Assembly: GCA_943704525.1 (NCBI GenBank)
Contig: CALSCQ010000390.1
Coordinates: 1-33,662, forward strand
DNA from: Pigoraptor vietnamica
Taxonomy: Eukaryota; Opisthokonta; Filasterea
Direction: 5' to 3'
DNA: 33,662 nucleotides
Positions 18,996 through 27,510 of this stretch are shown here, piece after piece. Position 1 is the stretch's first letter, and every line of letters starts with the position of its first letter. The translations under genes were made by a program, and so were the position numbers. Under the pieces are notes generated by a model, which did not search any database, was not told where the DNA came from, and was given only the letters and a program-made list of their open reading frames with translations.

Positions 18996-21900
18996 GTGCA
19001 TGCGTGTGTGGATTGGTGGGTAGGTGGTTGGGTATGTTGGTGCGCAGCGCGTGTACGCGTGTGCGTTTGCATATTGGTTATTGGAGTGATGCGTCAAGTG
19101 GAAAGAAGGGCAACCGGGACGCTTCTTTTGAGCTGCTGGGTTGCATTGGCAAATCGGCGCTGCTCTTCTGACGGCTGTGTTGCGCGAATGTGACAGCGGG
19201 AGGCGATTGGCTTCATTTTCCTCGAGGGCTGCGTGGTGGAGTCTGGCAAGGAGGCCGGGATGCCCCACGGCGTGCGCCTCATCTACGACGGACAGGGCAG
19301 CCGCACGTACATTCTGTGCGCAGACACGGAGGAGGTGCGTCACTGGAGGTGCCGTGTGTGTGTGTGTGTGTGCGAGTGTTGTGCATCCCATTGGCCCGTC
19401 ACTCGCTGTGATCCCTCCCACTCATGCCGCACTTGCGTTGTCGCTTCAGGAGCAAAAGTCGTGGATCACGGCGCTGCAGCGCAGCAGCTATCGCTACTTG
19501 CGCGCTCAGATTGCGCAGTTCATCCGCATTCACCCCGACCTCGCCGGCGCCGCCGACCCCCCTGCGGCGACGTCGGTGTCCGAGGGCGCCCTGCGGATGT
19601 CTCTTGAGCCCGGCCAGCACTTTGCCGACGTGCACCAAACGGCGGCGTCCCCGCGACGTGCGCGCGCAGCCACGGCCTCTGCGGTCGAGGCGCCCGCCGT
19701 CCCATCGCCGGGTGCAGTGCGGCTAGGAGTGCCGGGGAGTCAGGCGTCACCCCGCCTTGCTAAGGCCACGTCCACGCCGCCGCCGTCGCGCTCCGCTGGG
19801 CCGAGCGGGTCGCCGCCACGGACGCGCGTGGTGGCGGAGGAGGAAGGGGACGCCGATGCAATGTCGACGACATCGCGGCAGTCGCTTGAGGATCCGATCC
19901 TCGCGGCGGAGGACGGACTGCAGGAGAATTTGTCGGAGGGTGTGTCTTCTTGCACTAGTTGAATGTGCGGAATGCAGTGTCGCGTGGCTGGTGTGCTGGC
20001 GTGTGTGAGTGATAGGGGCAACTGGTGTCGAATGCTCTCGTGCGGGTGTCTTACTCCGACCCTCGCCTTTTGCCGCAGCCATCGAAGGCACCATCTCCAG
20101 TCCCAGCACACACCACTTCAGTCGCTCTGGCTTTGGGTCGCTGCGCAACGCCAGTGTGCGATCGCAAGCAGGTGCGTAGGTCCCATTGCACGGTGTTGTC
20201 GTCTGCCTAGAGTCATCATCCCGACGGGAGTGATCCCTGCCCGTCAGAAATCGATGCCGCTGATGGAGCTGACCCCTGACTCCCGATGCCCCGCAGGTCC
20301 CTCTGGCCAGGGCGGCGTCCCCGTGCGCGACGACACGTGGACGTGCGCGGAGGTGTCCATCGGGTGCCTCGGGCTGCCTCTCGAGCGCGAAGACCGCGCG
20401 CCCAGCACGCTCGTGGTCGTCCTCATTTCGCAGGCCGACGGCGGCGAGTGGACCGAGTGGGCGCGTTCCGAAATTGTCGAGGTGGGCGTCCTGTTGCTGT
20501 TGCGTGCAGTGGAATCGATGGGCGCACGTCTCTGACTTAAGCAGATTGTTGCGTGCGTTTGCCACGCGGCCACACTTTCACGCTCTTCTACCCGCGCGCA
20601 CTTGCGCCCTTTCACACGCACGCACTCATTCGCCACCTGACCGCATCCATCAGGAAACGGCGTCCCCAGAGTACGACGTGGCCGCCGTCTTTGGTCGCTC
20701 TGAGTTTGCCCTGTGCCCGCTGCCTGGCATGGCCGTTGCCGGGCCGCCTTCGGCTGCGTCGTCGCAACAGGCCGCACAGCTGTCGCAGGCGCTCGCCGTC
20801 GCGGCCGTGCCCCCAAGCCCCTTGGGTGGCGCGCCGTCGGACTGGCTCGCGGTGTCTGCCCTCGGATCGCCGGTGGACTACCCGCCGACCACATCGGCCG
20901 CCGCAAGTACGCTGCAGGTGCCCGGCGCAGCACCCGCCGCCGGTGCTGCCCCGCCGTGCACGCAGTACCGCGTGCGCTTTGAGATTCGCGTGGTGGAGGG
21001 AGGCGATGGCTCGCGGCTGCGACCGTGGTTCCACGCAGACTGCTGCCTTCACGAGCTTGCCGCGTCGGACGGGGTGTGCATGGACCTTGTCAGCACGGAG
21101 GGAAGGGTGTCCGCGCCGAAGATATCGCTCGCCGTTGTGCGGGTGAGTGTGCGTGCGTGCGTGTGCAGCGAGTGCTTTCTGTCGCATCTAATCGCTCTCC
21201 TCGTGTAGACCGCGGGAGACACGAGCTGCACCGGGCGCCGCGGCGGGATGCTCCGGTCGGGATCCACGTCAAAGCGAGTGAGTGCGCTGCGTCTTGCGAA
21301 TTTGGGCGCTGCCTGCGTGCGACTGTGATGGGTGTTTGAGTGCATGCGCGTGTGATGCGATTTGTTGTGACGACATCTCATGCGCTGCAATCGCCCCAGA
21401 GCCGCAAGGTGCGCAACGCCCTCGACATCAGCCGCTATCGGATTGCGACGGTCGACGGCCGTCGCATTGTTGTCGAGGAGCAGATGGAGGAGAGCCGCCA
21501 CGCGCTGCCCGTGCCCGTCCAGCTGCTGCGCGTGCTCATGGCCGAGGACACGCCGGGCCTTGTCGAGTTGGACGAAATGGGCGTGCTCGCGGGCGACTAC
21601 GAGGCCCTCCGGCAGCAGCTGCTGACCGAGCGCCGCACGGCCCTCGAGGCGTACAGGGACGCGCTTGCTTCACTCGACGCCTACCGCGAGACATCGTTCA
21701 AGCCGAGCACCGCGAAGAAATCGCGCGAGCTGCAGTTTGTGACAACAAATTGCCACGCGCAGCGCATTTGCGTACACACGGACAAGGGCGTCGGTACGTG
21801 CTTGTCGCGATTGGTGCTTGGAAGCTCTGCGCATTTGTGTGTCGTGCGTGCGAACACGGCGTGTTCACATGCACTACTCTGCCGCAGTTGAGTACGAAAC

Positions 21901-23915
21901 GGTCACGCTGGGCGCCCCGGCCGCCCACAGCCTCTCGTTCAAGAAGGGCGGCCTGAAGCGCCTCCTCTCTTCTGCGGGCGACGGCGGCGGCGCGGTGGGC
22001 GTGCTCGTGGATGTCCTGACGCGCGGTGTCGGGCCAACGGACTCTGCTGCGCTCGCCCTGCGCTTGCGGCGCAATCTCATCCAGGAGTGCCTCGTGGCTG
22101 TCGAGAAACACTGCGACGCGTTTGCCACAGCGCTCCTCGACGTCGACGTCGCCGCGGCGTTTCCGGCGGCGGAGGCGGTGCACAACAGTGTCATGCAGCT
22201 GTGCGAGCTCTGGGAGGACAAGGCGGTTGAGCATGCGACGCGTGTCGCGGCCGCCGCCGAGGCGAAGGTCGAGATGACGCGCACTCCGGAGAATTGCAAC
22301 AAGCTGTCGGACGGCAGCCAGCGCCTGTTACAGAAGGTGGGCATCGTGTGTGCGGTGGCCGTGGCTTTGATGACTGGTCACACACGTGGCTGCATTCGCC
22401 CTAATTGCTCTCGTCGCATTCTTGCGCTTCTGCATAAGCGTGTCGTGAAAGCTTGTGCGGCCTGTAGTTCGATTGTTGGTGTTGTCTTTGCGTCTCCAGT
22501 TCGATTTAAAAAATAGTTGAGGCCGTTGCGTGAGTTGCCGTTGTCGTCTCTAACAAACGTATTGCTGACAAATGGCGGCCGCGCCCTTCCCCGCTGCGCA
22601 GGTGCAGAACGGCGAGATTCAGACGCCCGAACAGCGCAGCGCCCTTCTGGAGGCCTTCGGGCACATACGCACGACGGTGCTCCGCATTTCGCGCGAGGTC
22701 ATCTCGATGCTGTCGATTGCGCTGATGCAGGAAGTCGCGCAGCAGCCGGGCGTGACAGAGCTCATCATGCGCCGCGACGTGTGCTTTGCCCAGGCCCTCT
22801 CCGCGCTGGTCACGTGCTTCTCGGGGTCGTGCGCCATCCGCCTCGGCAGCCCGCTGTTCCCCTTTTGGCCGCAGCAGATCGAGGCCGTCGGGTATCTCGC
22901 GCACTTTGAGAGCCTCCTCAGCACGATCGGTGACGAGCAGGGTATGCTCGAGGACATGGCCGTCGCCGTCGACGACCTCGCCGCCGTCAAGTTCAAGTTT
23001 GCGCTCGCATCCCCCGCCGCCCTCCCGCCCTCGTCCGGGGAGTGGTGCGCGGGAGTGTCTGGGTCGCGCGCGGCCATCGTCGTGACCCTGTCGCTCCCGC
23101 CCGCCCGCTTTGCGCAGCTGACCGACTCGTTGCGTCGCGGGCGGCTCGTGTCCGTGCGGCCGGTGCTCTTCACGCAGGGCGTCAACGAGGCGCAAACGTG
23201 GGCCAACAAGATGGGCGACACGACGCTGCAGGACTACACGAACAAGCACGCGTTTGTGCGCACCGAGGCGTACTGTCGCGACTACTTCAAGTGGGTGTTT
23301 GTTTGTGTGTGTGTGTGTGTGTGCATGTGTGTGTGTGCGTGCGCGCGTGTGTGTGTGTGCGTGTGTGTGCGCATGTGTGCGTGTGTGTGTATGTGTGTGG
23401 GCGTGCGTGCGTGGTGTGCATGCGCGTGCGTGCCTGCCCCGCTCCATCCCGCTCAATCGCACGCGCTGGCAAACACGTACAGGTTCTGCTTTCGCGTGTG
23501 CATTCCGGGCGGCTGCGACATGAGCCAGGAACTCCGCATGCTCGAGATACTCCTCGCGCAGCTGAAGCTCTGCGCGGAGGGCCAGCGGAAGGGGAAGAAC
23601 GTGGAGCTCCTCAAACTCAGCGAGGAACTCGCGCGCCGGATGAACGGCGGGCGGTTGACGTCGTGCAAGAGCGGCAAGGACCGGACGTCGATGGCGGTCA
23701 CGCTCGAGCAGTGCGTCATTCTGCAACAGCAGCACGGCATGGCGTCGTCGCACATGCAGGCGATCCTCGACGCGATGCGCAGGGACGGCACGCGGCGGCG
23801 CAACGTCGCAAAGAACATTGGCGAGAGCATGTATGCGTTCAACTCCCTGCAGATCATGACGCTGCCGAAGCTGTACCGCCCGCCCAAGGGCACCTTTGGA
23901 AGTGCGCAGAGCTGA
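18721..23915 (+). CDS. INPP4: PH-C2 inositol-polyphosphate 4-phosphatase (INPP4-like)
   Basis: Predicted phosphatase removing the 4-phosphate of PtdIns(3,4)P2, opposing PI3-kinase signalling. Exons: 18721-18924, 19197-19334, 19450-19939, 20079-20171, 20297-20481, 20654-21142, 21209-21277, 21400-21793, 21888-22336, 22602-23290, 23483-23915; 1210 residues. The PH domain lies at about 33-135: KKGYLWKKGEYGGGGFKRRWFTLKG, IGFIFLEGC, EEEQKSWITALQ. A low-complexity linker follows, then a C2-like domain from about 310 (STLVVVLISQADGGEWTEWARSEIVE). The C-terminal half has INPP4 blocks: FTQGVNEAQTWANKMG, CIPGGCDMSQELR, and the catalytic CX5R loop SCKSGKDRTSMAVTLEQC near residue 1128. Animal INPP4A/B start with C2 and lack this PH domain. 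Intron 23291-23482 is GT-rich. The upstream start is not proven, but the PH domain begins soon after 18721. Confidence 0.88.
23297..23400 (+). repeat. (GT)n-rich microsatellite in INPP4 intron
   Basis: Long imperfect GTGTGT/GTGCGT tract immediately after the donor of the last intron. Similar sense-strand GT tracts occur at 1395-1490, 4005-4075 and 18930-19010 in introns of the same orientation. Confidence 0.8.
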
Positions 23916-24097
23916 TGTATAAAAGAGCGTCGCAGCTTCTTCGAGCGAGTGCCGCGCCATGTGCCTGGCACACGGCTCTCACACACGGGCGTCACTCGCA
24001 CTATTATCGAGCGGACAGTGCATATCGCGGATGCCACTTGGCAGCGACGGAACGGCGAGTGAATTACACGCAGACAGAATTGACTAATCACGGCGCT

Positions 24098-24520
24098 TTA
24101 GTAGCCCTTGTTGCCGCGCATTCGATTTCGCATGTCAAGCTGCGCCAATTGCATATTGTCAGAATAACCGGGTCTTTTTTTGCTCGCACGCAGGCATCAC
24201 TTTTGCGCACATCGAAACACTCTATGAGTGGCCTAATTATATGTCGATCGCACTCACTAACGGCGGTGCCCACCATTCCGCGTTTGCACTCGAAGAAGGC
24301 GTTCTGTATCGCGCGACAGTCTGACGGCACAGACGCGTCGTTCTCTCTTCTGAGGCACAAAAAAGTGGCGTCGATCAGCAAAACTCAGCTTCGAACATGC
24401 ATGCACGGTATTCACCCACCGGAGGCACTCCTTGAATTTCTTGCCCTCCACGGCGAAGCAGTCGCTGGCGCGAATGCACTTGACAAGCTCCTCTCTCAGC
24501 CCACTGCACGACGACGACAT
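24098..24520 (-). CDS. COA5: COA5/PET191, twin-CX9C cytochrome c oxidase assembly factor
   Basis: Small intermembrane-space protein needed for assembly of cytochrome c oxidase; imported and folded by the Mia40 disulfide relay. Exons on the minus strand: 24520-24420, 24349-24274, 24139-24098; 72 residues, like human COA5 (74). Exon 1 encodes MSSSCSGLREELVKCIRASD and CFAVEGKKFKECLR; exon 2 ends CRAIQNAFFECKRGM; exon 3 encodes LDMRNRMRGNKGY and TAA. The Cys pattern, the FFECKR motif and the RxRxRGxxGY-type ending are typical. Donors GTGGGT and GTGGGC, acceptors CTCAG and GCAG. The real end (GNKGY) is visible only after splicing exon 3. It converges on the INPP4 gene. Confidence 0.9.
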
Positions 24521-24598
24521 GGCGCACGGCGCGCGCGCAGCCTTGCTCGCAAACTGTATGCACGATGCCGGAAGTCGTTTTTGAAACAGCTGTTACTA

Positions 24599-24610
24599 TA
24601 TCACGTGATA
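24599..24610. promoter_or_regulatory. TATCACGTGATA palindrome between COA5 and U6
   Basis: Perfect 12-bp palindrome with a CACGTG core, 79 bp upstream of the COA5 start codon and 110 bp upstream of the U6 5' end. It could serve either gene. Confidence 0.45.
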
Positions 24611-24689
24611 ACTGTTACACGCACCCACTTTACCTAATAAGGCAATCAGGGGCGTCCCACAAGCGCGTGTATGGCCCAGCGGGGCGCGG

Positions 24690-24696
24690 TATAAAA
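24690..24696 (+). promoter_or_regulatory. TATA box of the U6 gene
   Basis: TATAAAA lies 30 bp before the predicted U6 5' end. This is the spacing of RNA polymerase III type 3 promoters. A proximal sequence element could not be identified by eye. Confidence 0.7.
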
Positions 24697-24719
24697 GGCG
24701 GTGCGTGGTGCAGTCTGCC

Positions 24720-24738
24720 GTACCTCCGAAAGGAGTGT

Positions 24739-24778
<40 letters not shown>

Positions 24779-24828
24779 GGCCCCTGCGCAAGGATGACAC
24801 GCAAAATCGTGGAAGCGTTCCTCTTTTT
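24720..24828 (+). ncRNA. U6: U6 spliceosomal snRNA
   Basis: Catalytic-core RNA of the major spliceosome. The 5' end folds as a hairpin (GTAC-CTCC-GAAA-GGAG-T-GTAC), different in sequence from the animal UUCG hairpin. The conserved core follows: ATATACTAAAATTGGAACG, the ACAGAGA box, GATTAGCATGGCCCC with the AGC triad, then the 3' stem strand GATGACACGCAAAATCGTG and GAAGCGTTCC. It ends in a T6 run. The exact 5' and 3' ends are inferred from the hairpin, the TATA spacing and the T-run. Confidence 0.95.
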
Positions 24829-24829
24829 T
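24824..24829 (+). terminator. RNA polymerase III T-run terminator of U6
   Basis: TTTTTT directly after the conserved U6 3' end, followed by further T-rich blocks (CCCTTTTGTCTCCC repeats) that may act as back-up terminators. Confidence 0.8.
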
Positions 24830-25053
24830 GCCCTTTTGTCTCCCTTTTGTCTCCCTTTTCTCTCCCTTTGGGCCTTTGTCGAAGTCGCCTGCCGTGGTCC
24901 ACCAATTCTGTCGCAGTGTAACAATGATCCCAATTAACAGACAACGTCTGCCGGAATGATTTTCACTGACGATTCGTTGCAAACCAACCACCGTTATGTT
25001 TGTTTACTGTTTATCAGCTTTGGGCACTTCTTCTTCACGCACAACCGTCTCGA

Positions 25054-27249
25054 TCAACGCACTGCTGCGTCCATGCGGGCTCTCACCCACTTGGAGAGGG
25101 CTTCGCAGCCAAAGGACCAAAACAGATACTCATAATGATGTCCTCCCTCGCATGGAGCCCGCCGTAGAAGAGGAATCTTGAAGTCGACGGCAGCCTGGAT
25201 GACACCGCGATCCACCATTGCCCAAGGGATGTGAGCGGCCTCACGCTTGCTCTCTTGTGAGCAATATGTTGGCAATAGGGCGCGCAACGAGATGGACGCT
25301 CAGGCGCCGCTCCAGCACAAACAGGTCGTACGAAAGGCGCACGGGCGGCCACACGTCGTTCTCTCGTATCACCTGCAGGTGGCGCGACAACACCTCGTAC
25401 CAAAACGACATGTCCCGCACAATCTTTAGCCGCGCCCAGATGCGAGGAATGCACCGTTCGACGACTGCCGGCTCGTTTTCCTCGAACCAGCGCACGTACT
25501 CGATCCGCCCCTTCTCCACGCACGCCAAGAATGCGCCGTCAAGCTCGCAATCGCGCTCCTCCGCACGCAGGCGCGCAAGCACAAATTGAAACAGCCTCCA
25601 ACGCCGCGAATGGCAGGCAGCCGCGAGTGGCACGTGCAGGCCCGCGGCGGTTGATCAGCCGCATTCCCCGCCCACACCGCAGTCGCCAGAGTGCCACTCA
25701 AGTCGAACGGGCATCTGCCCATGCACGTCCAACTAAACTCCTCCGACTGACGCAAGGCCTCTGAGCGCATCACGGGCTCCGTGCCGTCGTTCACGTCTGC
25801 CGTGAACGCGATCACGCCAACGTGGCCTCGCCGTGCCACAATGTTGGCAACATCCGCCGGATGCACGGTGCTGTGGATGCAACTCCAGACATAGGGATCC
25901 GTGCGCTGGCGCAGGTGGCGCAACAGAGCCACATTGCCCATCTGGGCGGCGTGCGTCAGCCAGTCGTACGCCTCCAGCCCAAGCGCAATTTCAACAGGCA
26001 GACTCAGACCCCATCTTTCCGCTCCGCGAATCTCGCGCGCCAGCTGCCACGCAAACTCCGCCCACTCGACCGTCACCGCCGACTCGACACCGGCCTGGCG
26101 GACTTCAAAGAGTTCGTGGAAGCATAACCACCCGTCGCGGCGTGCAACAACTTTAGCGCACCGTGCGCCCGAGCATCGACCAGGCGTCTCACCAAGCCAC
26201 AGTAGTCGACGTAGGTAATGGAAGCATGTTCTAGCACCAGCACCGCGGCGTCAGCCTTTTCTTCAAGAAGAACGCGCACGAGCGCATCCTCGCGGACACG
26301 ATTGGCTTGCTTGCTCAAGGCTTCGAGGTCGCAAAATGCGTACCAAAACACATTACTTTTCCCGTCCTCTCCGTCGAACTCGTGCGCCCGCAGCAAAGCA
26401 GCGGCTGATGCATCAAAGGCTTTGCTCGCATACGACATGCGCAAGTCCGCCAGTGGGATGGGCGACTGCTCGAGGGCCCGGCGAGCCATATCGACGGCTC
26501 TGCTTCCCGTGTGCGCAGTGGCAATGGAGAAGAGGCAGTGGGCCACTCCGACATTCGAAAAATGCCGGCGGCACTCGGCGACAATGGCCCTGAATCCGCC
26601 GGGACAGTCGTCATAGTGCTCGAACGACCAGCACAGCAAAGGCACGAGGCCATGCCTTGAATAGGCACTCCCGCTGAGGAGTCACGCGACGAGGTCAGTT
26701 CGCCGCGATGAAACGGCCCGCGAATCGCAAGGCCCGGAATCCCGCACGTATAGAGAAACCCAATCGCATCGTCAAACAAAAAGAGCACCTGCTCGCGGGA
26801 GAGGTCGTCCCACTTCCACCGGCAATGGTCCCTGTCGCTGCTATACGCGTCAAAGCCGGGCTTCAGCTCAACATCCAGCGCACGGTTGCGCACTAGAAAG
26901 GCAAACGCCTCCCAATTCTTGGTCCGCAACGCCGCGTCGAGTGCGTCGCCAGTGCACCGCACCACGCGCCCGTGCTTCACCTCGTCCTCGTGGAGCAGGC
27001 GAACGAGGTCCATGTGCCCGCACGTTATGGCACTGTCGATGTTCCAGTGGCCGTACGGGCGGTACTTAGACAGGTCGCCCTGCATGCACTCGATCGCATC
27101 GCTGCGAATGCGCCCAAAGACGTCACGCAGCGCTGTGCACGTGGCGCGAATATAGCCAATGTCGGTGAGCGTGAGGCGGCCGCAACGACGAGATGCACGA
27201 GCACTTCGTCAGACAGCAACAAGAGCAGAGGGACGTCCGCTTGTGCCAT
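25054..27249 (-). pseudogene. F-box/ankyrin-like repeat protein gene with about five frameshifts
   Basis: A long minus-strand coding trace split across frames. From ATG 27249 it reads an F-box-like LLLLLSDEVLVHLVVAA. It changes frame near 27180 to LTDIGYIRATCTALRDVF and continues with ankyrin-type HWNIDSAITCGHMDLVRLLH. Further changes fall near 26670, 26135, 25650 and 25250, each time resuming similar protein such as THAAQMGNVALLRHLRQR and GRIEYVRWFEENEP, ending TGA at 25054. The gaps between traces are too short for introns of this genome. Four shifts go the same way, as expected from single-base losses. Degenerate ankyrin/F-box proteins of this style are abundant in amoebal giant viruses and some protists; origin is not decided here. 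Either a decayed gene or a run of sequencing errors. Confidence 0.7.
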
Positions 27250-27333
27250 CTCCGGGTGGGCGTTCGCCAGGGTCAGAGCGGGTGCGGTAGAAAGCATGCT
27301 GCGAATTGAGCTGTGTTGATTACGGCGTGTTCG

Positions 27334-27354
27334 TTTTTTTTTTTTTTTTTTTTT
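27334..27354 (+). repeat. T21 homopolymer
   Basis: Run of 21 T in the intergenic region upstream of the CWH43-like gene; likely slippage-prone. Confidence 0.85.
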
Positions 27355-27373
27355 GTGTGTGTCTGGGTAAGGG

Positions 27374-27389
27374 TCGATCACGTGATCGA
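27374..27389. promoter_or_regulatory. 16-bp palindrome TCGATCACGTGATCGA
   Basis: Perfect 16-bp palindrome centred on CACGTG, 121 bp before the CWH43-like start codon, in the gap between the broken F-box gene and that gene. It is the longest of the three TCACGTGA palindromes in the window. Confidence 0.5.
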
Positions 27390-27510
27390 TCTGCGTCACC
27401 ACCTGAAAGCACGCAGTCGCCATCTGCCCTACGCTGTTCCCGCGCACAGCCTCCCAGCATGCCTCTCAGCTAGAGGGGGGGCCGCTTTCGGCCGATCTGC
27501 TTGTTTCGTC

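Noticed and set aside
18925-19196. Cys/Val-rich frames in GT repeats
   Set aside because: Translations of intronic microsatellite; the flanking exons join in phase across it to complete the PH domain.
24630-24991. Minus-strand open frames across the U6 region
   Set aside because: They overlap the highly conserved U6 RNA and its promoter and have no motif of their own.
25054-27249. Treating the F-box/ankyrin frame changes as introns
   Set aside because: The frames change within a few bases with coding-like sequence on both sides, whereas introns of this genome are about 60-400 nt with GTG donors.
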